Source: Rikenellaceae bacterium (GTDB taxonomy: Bacteria; Bacteroidota; Bacteroidia; Bacteroidales; Rikenellaceae). From it: 64,000 bases of DNA. The position numbers and the translations under genes were made by a program. The notes beneath the pieces are model-generated. The model worked only from the letters and a program-made list of their open reading frames with translations, ran no database searches and had not been told where the DNA came from. Below are positions 15,307-23,989 of the stretch, in pieces. The stretch is taken from NCBI GenBank assembly GCA_015059905.1, contig SUZN01000001.1, positions 1 through 64,000 on the forward strand, read 5' to 3'. Position 1 is the first letter of the stretch; each line of letters starts with the position of its first letter.

Positions 15307-16938
15307 ATGCGTAAATTTGATTACATAATCGTTGGTAGTGGTCTGGCGGGGTTGTATGCCGCCTGGAAGGCTTCGTTGAAGGGTAGCGTGGCTGTGATTA
15401 CAAAGTCGATGATTCGCGAGAGCAACTCTTTCAATGCTCAAGGCGGAATTGCAGCCGTTACGTCATTTGATGACGACCCCGAAATCCATAAGTCCGATAC
15501 GCTGATTGCGGGACGAGGCTTATGTGAGGACCACGCAGTTGAAATCTTGGTAAATGAGGGACCCGAGCGAATCGAGGAGATTATCGCCGAGGGTATGAAA
15601 TTCGACACCGAGAACGGTGTGCTGGCGCTGGGTCTGGAGGGCGGTCATCACAAACGCCGTATCCTGCACGCTGGTGGCGATGCTACGGGTCGCTGGATTA
15701 CCGAGTTTGCGATTTCGAAGGTCGCCGAGCGCGACAACATCACTGTGTTCGAGAATACCCTGTTGCTGGATTTGCTGGTTAAGGATAAGGTCTGCTATGG
15801 CGTGCGTTGCTGGAGCAGTAATGCCGATCTTGCCGAAGGCGCTGGCGAGGATGGGCGCGAGGTGATGCTCTTTGCCGACCACGTTTTCCTCACTTCGGGA
15901 GGTACGTCGGCGATATATGCCCGCACGACAAATCCACAGACGACTGTGGGCGATGGCGTTGCGATAGCCTACAAGGCTGGATGTCGCATACTCGATATGG
16001 AGTTTATCCAGTTCCACCCCTCGGGACTCTATCTGAAGGATTCTCCGCAGGCATTCCTTATTAGTGAGGCGGTGCGCGGCGAGGGAGCGCGTCTGTTTGG
16101 CAAGGATGGCAAGCGATTTATGGTGCCTATTCACGAGTTGGCGGAGCTTGCGCCTCGTGATATTGTGGCACGTTCGATATTTAAGCAGATGCAGATAGAT
16201 GGGATGCCATATGTGACACTTTCGCTGAAGCATCTCGATCCCAAGATGATACTCAAACGCTTCCCAGGCATATATGCCAAGTGTAAGGAGTTCGGTTACG
16301 ACCTCACACAAGAGATTCCTGTAGCTCCTGCGGCGCACTATTCTGTTGGAGGTGTGATGTCAAACAAGGATGGTCGCACCGATGTGGAGCGATTGTATGT
16401 ATGTGGTGAGGTAGCTGCAACAGGTATTATGGGCGCTAACCGCCTGGCTTCAAACTCGCTTATCGAGTGCTTGGTATTTGCCAACCGAGCCGTTGAGGAT
16501 ACGGTGAAGGTGGGTGCTGTGAAGGAGTTTCCTGCATTTGAGGTGCAGTATAGTCGTGACAATGACAACGCCGAACTATATCAGAGTCTTCGCCAGCGTG
16601 TGTCGGAGATAATGAACACCTATGCGGGTATCATCCGTAGCGAAGAGGGTCTTAAAGAGGGCTTGCGTCAGATTGAGCAGTTGCGAAACGTCATCAAACA
16701 GAAACAGGATGAGCGAGGTGGCGAGCCTAACCGCGAATACTATCTTGAGGCTTCTCGTCGTTTGTTGTGTGTGGCACGACTGATTATGTCTCCTGCACTG
16801 CTGCGTAAGGAGAGCCGAGGCGGTCACTACCGCGAGGATTATCCTTGTGCCGACGAGGGTTATGCTTTGCACTCGGTGCAGCGTCGAGGCGAGGAGATTG
16901 CTACCGCGCCAGTAAATAGTAACTATTTTAACTTTTAG
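15307..16938 (+). CDS. nadB: L-aspartate oxidase
   Basis: The flavoenzyme for the first step of de novo NAD synthesis, oxidising aspartate to iminoaspartate. The 543-residue protein begins with the FAD-binding fingerprint VGSGLAG (9-15). It continues with the NadB/succinate dehydrogenase flavoprotein pattern SFNAQGGIA, GREGEEVM-type loop, and the active-site segment HYSVGG with the downstream GANRLASNSLIECLVF motif. The start at 15307 is used because homologues begin a few residues before the dinucleotide fold; the in-frame start at 15181 adds 42 A/T-rich residues unlike the family. It is the first gene of nadB-nadC-nadA, with a 3-base gap to nadC. Confidence 0.96.
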   Translation: MRKFDYIIVGSGLAGLYAAWKASLKGSVAVITKSMIRESNSFNAQGGIAAVTSFDDDPEIHKSDTLIAGRGLCEDHAVEILVNEGPERIEEIIAEGMKFDTENGVLALGLEGGHHKRRILHAGGDATGRWITEFAISKVAERDNITVFENTLLLDLLVKDKVCYGVRCWSSNADLAEGAGEDGREVMLFADHVFLTSGGTSAIYARTTNPQTTVGDGVAIAYKAGCRILDMEFIQFHPSGLYLKDSPQAFLISEAVRGEGARLFGKDGKRFMVPIHELAELAPRDIVARSIFKQMQIDGMPYVTLSLKHLDPKMILKRFPGIYAKCKEFGYDLTQEIPVAPAAHYSVGGVMSNKDGRTDVERLYVCGEVAATGIMGANRLASNSLIECLVFANRAVEDTVKVGAVKEFPAFEVQYSRDNDNAELYQSLRQRVSEIMNTYAGIIRSEEGLKEGLRQIEQLRNVIKQKQDERGGEPNREYYLEASRRLLCVARLIMSPALLRKESRGGHYREDYPCADEGYALHSVQRRGEEIATAPVNSNYFNF

Positions 16939-16941
16939 AAT

Positions 16942-17793
16942 ATGCAGTACGAAAACTTAATCTCGAAACTTCTCGATTTGGGTATCGAGGAGGATATCAA
17001 CACAGGTGACATCACCACCGAATCAATCATTCCCGAGTCGATGAACGCTGTGGCTACTATGACTGCCAAGCAGGAGGGTGTGATTTCTGGTCTGGAGATT
17101 GTGAAGATGGTATATGACCGTTTCCAGAACGATGTTGTCTTTACTCCTTATTTCAAGGATGGCGACACGGTGAAGAAGGGTGATGTGATTTTGAAGATTG
17201 AGGCTACATATCCCACACTGTTGCGTGGCGAGCGTCTCTCGCTCAACCTTTTCCAGCGTATGTGCGGTATCGCAACGGAGACTGCGAAGTATGTGAAGGA
17301 GCTGAAGGGCACAACAACCGAGCTTCTTGACACCCGCAAGACTGCTCCAGGTCTGCGTGTGCTGGATAAGATGGCAGTAAAGCACGGTGGCGGCACAAAC
17401 CATCGTATGGGTCTTTACGATATGGCGATGATTAAGGATAACCACATCAAGATGGCGGGCGGCATTACCAAGGCTGTTGAGCAGGTGCGTGCGCGTATTG
17501 CCGAGGGTATCAAGATTGAGGTGGAGACAACCAACCTTGACGAGGTTAAGGAGGCTATCGCTGCGGGTGCCGACATCATTATGCTCGACAATATGGGCAA
17601 TGAGGCTATGGCGGAGGCTGTTGCGGTAATCAAGGCGGCTGATAAGGGTATCAAGACCGAGGCGTCGGGTAATATGAGTATCCCTCGCTTGATTGAGGTG
17701 GCGGCTACGGGTGTCGATTACATCAGTGTAGGTGCTTTGACCCACACCGTGAAGGCGATGGATATCAGTATGAATATTCAGGTTGAGAAATAG
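16942..17793 (+). CDS. nadC: Quinolinate phosphoribosyltransferase (decarboxylating)
   Basis: This 283-residue enzyme turns quinolinate and PRPP into nicotinate mononucleotide. Family signatures are clear: IEEDINTGDITTESI near the start, RMCGIAT, the PRPP/quinolinate-binding DTRKTAPGLR, KHGGGTNHRMGLYD and MIKDNHI, then the EVETTNLDEV and MLDNM barrel strands. The length is typical. It is in the middle of the nad operon and 10 bases before nadA. Confidence 0.97.
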   Translation: MQYENLISKLLDLGIEEDINTGDITTESIIPESMNAVATMTAKQEGVISGLEIVKMVYDRFQNDVVFTPYFKDGDTVKKGDVILKIEATYPTLLRGERLSLNLFQRMCGIATETAKYVKELKGTTTELLDTRKTAPGLRVLDKMAVKHGGGTNHRMGLYDMAMIKDNHIKMAGGITKAVEQVRARIAEGIKIEVETTNLDEVKEAIAAGADIIMLDNMGNEAMAEAVAVIKAADKGIKTEASGNMSIPRLIEVAATGVDYISVGALTHTVKAMDISMNIQVEK

Positions 17794-17803
17794 TTTTTGA
17801 CAT

Positions 17804-18736
17804 ATGACAAAGAGTGAACTTGTGCAACGAATTCAGCAGCTTAAGACAGAGAAGAATGCTGTAATTCTTGCCCACTACTACACACTGCCCGAGGTGCAGG
17901 AGGTGGCGGATTACTTGGGTGACTCGCTTGCTTTGTCGGTTAAGGCGCGCGACATAGCAGCTCCCATAATCTTGTTTGCGGGAGTGAATTTTATGGCGGA
18001 GACAGCCAAGGTGCTCTCGCCCGATAAGAAGGTGCTGATACCTGTGCCCGAGGCGGGTTGCTCGCTCGCCGAGTCGTGCGAGGCTGCGGCACTTGCAAAG
18101 CTCAAGGAGCAGTATCCTGACCATAAGGTTGTGTCGTATGTGAACACTTCGGTTGAGGTGAAGGCTTTGACCGACGTTTGCTGTACCTCGACCAATGCGT
18201 TGCAGGTGGTGGAGAGTATTCCGCGTGAGCAGCCAATCATCTTTGCTCCTGACCGTAACCTTGGCTCATATATTCAGAAACTGACAGGCAGAGATAATAT
18301 GGTCATCTGGGACGGCGCCTGCACCGTTCACGAGGAGTTCTCGCTGGAGAAGATTTTGCAACTTAAGCGCGAAAATCCCCAGGCGAAGATTGTGGCGCAC
18401 CCCGAGTGTAAGGCTTATATTATAGAGGTAGCGGACTATGTAGGCTCTACGGCTGGTATCCTGGAGTTCTGTGGTAAGGACGAGGCGGAGGAGTTTATTG
18501 TTGTCACCGAGGCTGGTATTCTTGCCGAGATGCGTAAGCGTTTCCCCGAGAAGAACTTTATCCCAGCACCACCCGAGGACTCTACCTGTGCCTGCAATGA
18601 GTGTCGTTATATGAAGATGGTGACGCTTGAGAATATCCTTTCGTGTCTTGAGAATGAGTCTCCCGAGGTGCATCTCGACGAGTCGGTGCGTCAGGCAGCA
18701 GAGCGTTCTATACAGAATATGGTAGCAATCAAATAA
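17804..18736 (+). CDS. nadA: Quinolinate synthase
   Basis: This 310-residue iron-sulfur enzyme condenses iminoaspartate from NadB with dihydroxyacetone phosphate to quinolinate. The three cluster cysteines of the family are in place: C86 (AGCSLAE), C173 (DGACTVH) and the C-terminal CACNEC cluster (262-267). LAHYYTLPEVQEVADYLGDS near the start is the substrate region. It closes the three-gene operon and is followed by a strong terminator. No NadR/NrtR-type site is apparent upstream of nadB. Confidence 0.97.
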   Translation: MTKSELVQRIQQLKTEKNAVILAHYYTLPEVQEVADYLGDSLALSVKARDIAAPIILFAGVNFMAETAKVLSPDKKVLIPVPEAGCSLAESCEAAALAKLKEQYPDHKVVSYVNTSVEVKALTDVCCTSTNALQVVESIPREQPIIFAPDRNLGSYIQKLTGRDNMVIWDGACTVHEEFSLEKILQLKRENPQAKIVAHPECKAYIIEVADYVGSTAGILEFCGKDEAEEFIVVTEAGILAEMRKRFPEKNFIPAPPEDSTCACNECRYMKMVTLENILSCLENESPEVHLDESVRQAAERSIQNMVAIK

Positions 18737-18760
18737 GTGATTGCGTAGGTTGAAATAAGC

Positions 18761-18799
18761 GAGACTGTTGAACATAGGTTGTTCAGCAGTCTCTTTTTG
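18761..18799 (+). terminator. Terminator of nadBCA
   Basis: GAGACTGTTGAAC pairs with GTTCAGCAGTCTC (one mismatch) around ATAGGTT, followed by TTTTTG. Confidence 0.9.
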
Positions 18800-18875
18800 T
18801 TTGTGTGTGGGGTGTAAAAATGTTCAAAATATCCAACAAATTAGCGTTTGGGAGCTTAAATGGTGCTAAAAATGC

Positions 18876-18904
18876 TTTGGTTTTGTAAAATTTCACTATA
18901 TTTG
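18876..18904 (+). promoter_or_regulatory. Promoter of the AraC-type regulator
   Basis: TTTG (18876-18879), a 17-base spacer and TATATTTG (18897-18904), 18 bases before the ATG. Confidence 0.6.
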
Positions 18905-18922
18905 TGACATAATAATACTTTT

Positions 18923-19801
18923 ATGGGAATCAAAGTGGCAGAGCAAAACGAAAAAGTGAGCAAGGGAAAGGTAGGGGGTGGTAATTCTCTCTTTACATAT
19001 ATCGACAGCAAGGAGTATGGCGCTATTATCAACGAGAATAACGTGCCTCGCATCTTTGGTCGTGGCGGTATATTTATCTGTCTGAAGGGTGAGGGTTATG
19101 TGATTATCAACGAGCATAAATATCAGCTCTCGCCAGGCACGTTGTGCATAGCCTTTCCTGGAACAATCATCCAAGGTTTCAAGCAGGGCGAAGGCTTTGA
19201 GAGTTACACTCTACGCATCGCTACGGATTTCCTGCGTGACCTTGATATCCCTGCCGCGAGCTCAATCCATCTGTTGATGCGCGAAAATCCCTGTATGGTG
19301 CTCAAGCAGGAGCAGCTGGACGGCATACTTGATATCTGTCGAATGATGCAGCAGAAGGATGCGCGCGAGAATCATCCCTTCCGTGAGCAGATAAATGCAC
19401 AGATGTTGAGAATGTTATGTTTGGAGCTGGCGGGAGTCTATGCACAGCATATCCCTGTGAAGCGTGAGCCTTGCTCGCGTCAGGATATGACCTTTAGGCG
19501 CTTCCTATCGTTGCTCGCAACCGACATCACCACCTCACGCGAGGTGCAGTATTATGCCGATAAGCTCGACATCACGCCCAAGTACTTGACTATCATCACG
19601 CGTCAGATTTCGGGTCGTAGTGCTGCAAGCTGGATTACCCACTCGGTAATTCTCAATGCCAAGGCTCTGCTCTCGACAACGCAGCTCTCGGTGCAGCAGG
19701 TGTCGGCACGACTGAATTTCCCCAATCCATCATTCTTCGGGCAGTACTTCCTGCGTCATACGGGTATGACGCCCAAGGAGTTCCGACGTTCAAAATTGTA
19801 G
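18923..19801 (+). CDS. AraC family transcriptional regulator
   Basis: This 292-residue protein has an N-terminal cupin-like sensing domain (about 40-130; LKGEGYVIINEHKYQLSPG is the typical small-ligand barrel strand) and a C-terminal double helix-turn-helix (about 190-290). The second helix-turn-helix carries the family end pattern RLNFPNPSFFGQYFLRHTGMTPKEFR. It has its own promoter and is followed 5 bases later by a radical SAM gene. The target and inducer are unknown. The layout resembles Bacteroidales regulators annotated as AraC proteins that respond to aromatic or sugar ligands. Confidence 0.9.
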   Translation: MGIKVAEQNEKVSKGKVGGGNSLFTYIDSKEYGAIINENNVPRIFGRGGIFICLKGEGYVIINEHKYQLSPGTLCIAFPGTIIQGFKQGEGFESYTLRIATDFLRDLDIPAASSIHLLMRENPCMVLKQEQLDGILDICRMMQQKDARENHPFREQINAQMLRMLCLELAGVYAQHIPVKREPCSRQDMTFRRFLSLLATDITTSREVQYYADKLDITPKYLTIITRQISGRSAASWITHSVILNAKALLSTTQLSVQQVSARLNFPNPSFFGQYFLRHTGMTPKEFRRSKL

Positions 19802-19806
19802 TTAAG

Positions 19807-20577
19807 ATGACATCACTCTACGATAATATTATATTCGGTCCTGTGCGCTCACGTCGCCTGGGATTATCGTTGGGAGTTAATTTGCTCCCTGTGGAGTCGA
19901 AGTTGTGTAACTTCGACTGCATTTATTGCGAGTGTGGCTGGAATGCCGACCACGCGGGCAGGCGCCGTTTCAATGCGCGCGAGGATGTTAAATCAATGCT
20001 CGGCGAGGTGCTCACGCGAATGGTTAGCGAGGGTACGCCACCCGATGTGATTACCTTTGCGGGCAATGGCGAGCCTACGATGCACCCCGATTTTGAGGCA
20101 ATCATTGACGATACAATCGCTCTGCGTGACGAGCTTTGCCCTGCGGCGAAGGTCTCGGTGTTGAGCAATGCCACACAACTTCATCGCGAAGATGTAAGGC
20201 GTGCGCTGCGAAGGGTCGATAATAATATTCTGAAACTCGACTCGGCATTTGATGCTACGGTGCAGCTTGTGAATAAGCCTGTGGGTAGCTATTCGGTGGA
20301 GAGTACAGTGGAGTGGATGAAGCTTTTCAAGGGTCAGATGATTTTGCAGACGATGTTCCTTCGTGGCGAATATAATGGTCATAGGGTTGATAATACCACC
20401 GAGGAGCAGGTTGTGGCGTGGTTGCGCATCGTGGAGCAAATAGCGCCACGTCAGGTGATGGTCTATTCGCTGGATAGGGATACACCTTGCCCTACTCTTG
20501 AGAAGGTTAGCCGTGAGGAGCTGCAGCAGATTGCGGCACGTGTCGAGGCGCTGGGCGTAGCGTGCTCGGTGGCATAA
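19807..20577 (+). CDS. Radical SAM protein (COG0731-like)
   Basis: This 256-residue enzyme has the radical SAM cluster motif C34-x3-C38-x2-C41 (CNFDCIYC), followed by ECGW and the SAM-binding stretch FAGNGEPTMHPDF. The start FGPVRSRRLGLSLGVNLLP is characteristic of the Fe-S oxidoreductase group COG0731, related to the tRNA-modifying TYW1 core. Bacterial members have no settled reaction. It overlaps nothing and probably shares a transcript with the AraC gene. A promoter for dxs follows directly. Confidence 0.85.
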   Translation: MTSLYDNIIFGPVRSRRLGLSLGVNLLPVESKLCNFDCIYCECGWNADHAGRRRFNAREDVKSMLGEVLTRMVSEGTPPDVITFAGNGEPTMHPDFEAIIDDTIALRDELCPAAKVSVLSNATQLHREDVRRALRRVDNNILKLDSAFDATVQLVNKPVGSYSVESTVEWMKLFKGQMILQTMFLRGEYNGHRVDNTTEEQVVAWLRIVEQIAPRQVMVYSLDRDTPCPTLEKVSREELQQIAARVEALGVACSVA

Positions 20578-20588
20578 AACTAAAAAAG

Positions 20589-20620
20589 TTTGTATATATA
20601 ACACAAAATCCGTATATTTG
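20589..20620 (+). promoter_or_regulatory. Promoter of dxs
   Basis: TTTG (20589-20592), a 20-base spacer and TATATTTG (20613-20620). The last base of the -7 box is only 5 bases before the ATG at 20626, so transcription would start at or next to the start codon. Confidence 0.65.
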
Positions 20621-20625
20621 TAGAT

Positions 20626-22518
20626 ATGGATTCAATGGAGCAGGTAACATACGATTTATTATATAAGGTCAATTCCCCCGCAGACTTGAAGCAACTCTCG
20701 GTCGCGCAGTTGGTGCAGTATTGTGCCGAGTTGCGCCGTTATATCATCGAGGAGTGCTCGAAGAATCCTGGACATCTGGCTTCAAGCCTGGGTACGATTG
20801 AACTCACCGTTGCGATACATTATGTCTTTGACCTTCCGCACGATAAGCTGGTGTGGGATGTGGGTCATCAGGCATATGCACATAAGATTATCACGGAGCG
20901 TCGAGACCTCTTTCCTACGAATCGTAAGCTGGGCGGCATTAGTGGATTCCCACGTATGGCGGAGAGCAAGTATGACTCGTTTGGTGCGGGTCATTCATCT
21001 ACCTCTATCTCGGCTGCCTATGGTTTGATGAAGGCGGCAGAGTTCCAGGCGAAGGATAGTCACGTCATTGCAGTGATTGGCGATGGTGCTATGACAGGTG
21101 GTCTGGCATTTGAGGGCTTGAACAATGCGGGCGATAAGAAAAACGGTAAGCTGCTTGTTATCTTCAACGATAATGAGATGGCTATTGACGAGGCTACGGG
21201 TGCTTTGGAGGGTTATCTTGCGCGTATGTCCACATCGCGTTTCTACAATCGTTTTAAGCGAGCTTTGTGGCGTGTTTTTGCGCACGTTCCACCTCTTTTG
21301 CGTTTTTGTCAGAAGGCGGGAAATGCCATTAAGCAGGGATTGTTGCAGAATAGTAATCTCTTTGAGAGTCTTGGTTTTAGATATTTCGGACAGTTGGATG
21401 GTCACGATGTGGCAGAGTTGGTGCGTATGCTTCGTGCGTTGAAGGATATGGATGAACCAAAACTATTGCACGTCATTACCACCAAGGGCAAGGGCTACTC
21501 GCCAGCCGAGGATAACCAGTCGGTATGGCACGCTCCAGGTCGTTTCAATCCCGAGACGGGAGAGCGAATACCATCTGTAAATTCTGCGGCACGCTATCAG
21601 GATGTATTTGGTGAGACGCTGCTTGAGCTGGCGCGAAAGGATGATAAGATTGTGGGTATCACACCCGCTATGCCGTCGGGTTGTTCGATGAATATAATGA
21701 TGCGCGAGATGCCCGAGAGGTGCTTCGATGTGGGTATTGCCGAGGGTCACGCTGTAACATTCTCGGCGGGCTTGGCGGCAGGAGGTATGCACCCCGTGTG
21801 CAACATCTACTCATCGTTTATGCAGCGCGCCTATGACAATGTAATCCACGACGTAGCGTTGCAAAATCTGCCTGTTACATTCTGCATCGACAGAGGTGGT
21901 CTGGTGGGCGAGGATGGTGCTACGCATCACGGCGCATTTGATTTGGTATATTTCTCTTGTGTACCCAATATGATTGTGGCGGCTCCTATGAATGAGCTGG
22001 AGCTTCGTAATATGCTCTATACGGCGACAAAGACCCCTGCGCCATACTCTATCCGTTATCCACGCGGTTGCGGTGAGGGTGTCGAGTGGCGTGAGGCGGC
22101 ATTTGAGCAGATTGCAACGGGTAAGGGGCGCGAGCTGAAGTCGGGCGAAGATATGGCTGTGCTTACGATTGGCACGGCGGGAAACTTTGCGGCTGAGGCG
22201 ATTGCAAGCGTTGAGCAGCAGGGTAAATATACCATTGCTCACTACGATATGCGCTTTGCGAAGCCTTTAGATGAGGCTCTGCTGAAGGTTGTGGCGCAAA
22301 AGTATGATAAGATTTTGACCGTTGAGGATGGCGTGCTGCGTGGCGGCGTGGGCGAGGCTATCGCAAAACAACTCTATGATAATGGCTTCCGAGGCGTGGT
22401 GCGTACGCTGGGTATTGATGATAAATTTATCGAGCACGGCACACCAGCGGAGTTGTATGCTATCTGCGGCTACGATAAAGAGGGTATTGCTCGCGAGATA
22501 AATCAGTTGCTTAAATGA
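20626..22518 (+). CDS. dxs: 1-deoxy-D-xylulose-5-phosphate synthase
   Basis: The thiamine-diphosphate enzyme that makes DXP from pyruvate and glyceraldehyde-3-phosphate, the first step of the MEP isoprenoid route (also feeding thiamine and pyridoxal). The 630-residue protein has the expected order: GHLASSLGTIELTVAIHYVF, WDVGHQAYAHKI, the ThDP motif GDGAMTGG...NNAG (about 150-170), ITTKGKGY, and the transketolase middle and C-terminal domains (FDVGIAEGHAVTFSAGLA, DRGGLVGEDGATHHG). The start could be ATG 20626 or, three codons on, ATG 20635. The downstream secreted-protein gene overlaps its stop by 4 bases (ATGA). Confidence 0.97.
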   Translation: MDSMEQVTYDLLYKVNSPADLKQLSVAQLVQYCAELRRYIIEECSKNPGHLASSLGTIELTVAIHYVFDLPHDKLVWDVGHQAYAHKIITERRDLFPTNRKLGGISGFPRMAESKYDSFGAGHSSTSISAAYGLMKAAEFQAKDSHVIAVIGDGAMTGGLAFEGLNNAGDKKNGKLLVIFNDNEMAIDEATGALEGYLARMSTSRFYNRFKRALWRVFAHVPPLLRFCQKAGNAIKQGLLQNSNLFESLGFRYFGQLDGHDVAELVRMLRALKDMDEPKLLHVITTKGKGYSPAEDNQSVWHAPGRFNPETGERIPSVNSAARYQDVFGETLLELARKDDKIVGITPAMPSGCSMNIMMREMPERCFDVGIAEGHAVTFSAGLAAGGMHPVCNIYSSFMQRAYDNVIHDVALQNLPVTFCIDRGGLVGEDGATHHGAFDLVYFSCVPNMIVAAPMNELELRNMLYTATKTPAPYSIRYPRGCGEGVEWREAAFEQIATGKGRELKSGEDMAVLTIGTAGNFAAEAIASVEQQGKYTIAHYDMRFAKPLDEALLKVVAQKYDKILTVEDGVLRGGVGEAIAKQLYDNGFRGVVRTLGIDDKFIEHGTPAELYAICGYDKEGIAREINQLLK

Positions 22519-23369
22519 AATTCCTGACGACACTCCTATGCGTTGTGTGTTGCGCTGTGGCTATGGCGCAAGATGGTGTTGTGCCATTGGGTAAATGTGA
22601 AGTGGTGTGTGATGTGAATGACCTGTTGCCCACAGATGTCGAGGTCGTGGGCTCAACGCAGGGTCTTGCCATCAGTGGCGATTATGCATTCTCGATGCAC
22701 GACAAGGGGCAATGTGTGATTATTGACCTGAAGCGAATGCAGTATGTAAACAGTTTTGTTCTGGAGAGTAATACGGGGCATTGTAACAACGCTTCGTTTG
22801 GCGTTGAGCGCTACTCACGCGATTCGCAGTTTCCTCTATTTTATGTCACCGAGTGCCGAGGCGAACGAGCCTGCTATGTGAATGATATTACGCTGGAGGG
22901 GTCGCGCCTTGTGCAGAAGATTTTCTATTCGGGTGACGAGATTGTGGGACCTTGCGATTGGGCGGTGGACGCCTCTCGCAAGCTGCTTTATCTATATTGC
23001 ACAATTGGCGAGATACGTATGCTGATGTGGTTTGAGCTGCCTCGCTTGAGTGATAGCGATGAGCGTGGCGAGGTGCATCTGAAGTTGGAGGACTCGCTCG
23101 GCAGTATCCCTGCGGGCGATATCAAGATACCACAGGGAAGCCTTGTCACTGACGACTATATCTTCCTTCCCGAGGGCGTGCCAGCGCGTGGCACGGCGCT
23201 GAATGTGATTCATCGCAACTCTGCGCGACTGCTTCAGCGCATCGACCTTACAGCTACGGGCATCGAGCCCGAGGGCGTAGCCTGTTATAAAGGGTGGCTC
23301 TATATGTCGCTGCACACCCCTCGTGAGCCACGCCACAGCATTATCTATCGCTATCGTATCAATCGTTAG
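22515..23369 (+). CDS. Secreted beta-propeller-like protein
   Basis: I do not recognise the family of this 284-residue protein. It starts with a signal peptide (residues 1-18, ending AVAMA before QDG) and contains repeated strand-turn units such as GLAISGDYAFSMHDKGQCVIIDL and ASRKLLYLYCTIGEIRMLMWFELPRL. That spacing suggests a six- or seven-bladed beta-propeller. Six cysteines are present, so disulfides are possible. Its start codon overlaps the dxs stop (ATGA), so it is translated with dxs although its exported location has no obvious link to isoprenoid synthesis. Its last 11 bases overlap the convergent lipocalin gene. Confidence 0.65.
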   Translation: MKFLTTLLCVVCCAVAMAQDGVVPLGKCEVVCDVNDLLPTDVEVVGSTQGLAISGDYAFSMHDKGQCVIIDLKRMQYVNSFVLESNTGHCNNASFGVERYSRDSQFPLFYVTECRGERACYVNDITLEGSRLVQKIFYSGDEIVGPCDWAVDASRKLLYLYCTIGEIRMLMWFELPRLSDSDERGEVHLKLEDSLGSIPAGDIKIPQGSLVTDDYIFLPEGVPARGTALNVIHRNSARLLQRIDLTATGIEPEGVACYKGWLYMSLHTPREPRHSIIYRYRINR

Positions 23370-23886
23370 TCTGCTTCACGAAAATCAGTTTCTCGGTGTT
23401 GTATCCTCGTTGCGCGGCGAGCGACGTGACATACTCCAATGTTTTTTCGGGCAGGGTGGGGGTGCGTGAGAGTATCCACAGATACTTTGGCGAGTTGCTG
23501 CCCACAATCATCCAACTACCATCGGGGGCGATGGCTAAAATATTATAGTCGGAGTAGAATTTCCAAAAGAACGACACGCGCAATTTGCCTGGCTCGTCAG
23601 TGGTTTTGGCGTGCCCGATTGAGATGTGCTCCTCCTTACCACGCATACCCTGATTTTTTACCTCCACAGTGCCATCGGGCTGCAGGGTGTAGGTTGCGGT
23701 AACATACTCCATCCCGCGCTCAAAGCGGTGGTCGAAGCGAGCAATCTCATACCACTTACCCATAATAGATTTCAAGTCAAGTGAGCTGACCGTGTGTCGG
23801 TTGATGCTGTCGCGCCCTGCGCCGTAGCTACACGCCGTCAGCAACATAAGTAAAAGAGCAATTCCTATTAGCATAAATCTTTTCAT
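23359..23886 (-). CDS. Lipocalin family lipoprotein (Blc-like)
   Basis: This 175-residue outer-membrane-type lipocalin starts at MKRFMLIG; the longer in-frame start adds a non-hydrophobic stretch before the signal. The lipobox is LTAC. The mature part shows the bacterial lipocalin pattern IMGKWYEIARFDHRFERGMEYVTATYTL (the GxWY motif on strand A), then a middle strand pair ending YNILAIAPDGSWMIVG, and LSRTPTLPEKTLEYV at the end. Family members bind lysophospholipids or fatty acids and help envelope repair. It is convergent with, and overlaps by 11 bases, the preceding gene. Confidence 0.93.
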   Translation of the reverse strand: MKRFMLIGIALLLMLLTACSYGAGRDSINRHTVSSLDLKSIMGKWYEIARFDHRFERGMEYVTATYTLQPDGTVEVKNQGMRGKEEHISIGHAKTTDEPGKLRVSFFWKFYSDYNILAIAPDGSWMIVGSNSPKYLWILSRTPTLPEKTLEYVTSLAAQRGYNTEKLIFVKQTND

Positions 23887-23929
23887 CGCATAAGAGTTTA
23901 TGCCGCAAGGCTTCAAATTTTGCGCCAAA

Positions 23930-23968
23930 CAGCAAAAGAAAAGGTGCCAACCTTTGGGGTCAGCACCT
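23930..23968 (-). terminator. Terminator of the alpha-oxoamine synthase gene
   Basis: AGGTGC and GCACCT, with an inner CCAACC/GGGT extension, form a stem. On the minus strand it is followed by TTTTCTTTTG. It lies about 22 bases after the stop at 23990. Confidence 0.7.
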
Positions 23969-23989
23969 CGCTATCTGATTTGAGTCAAA

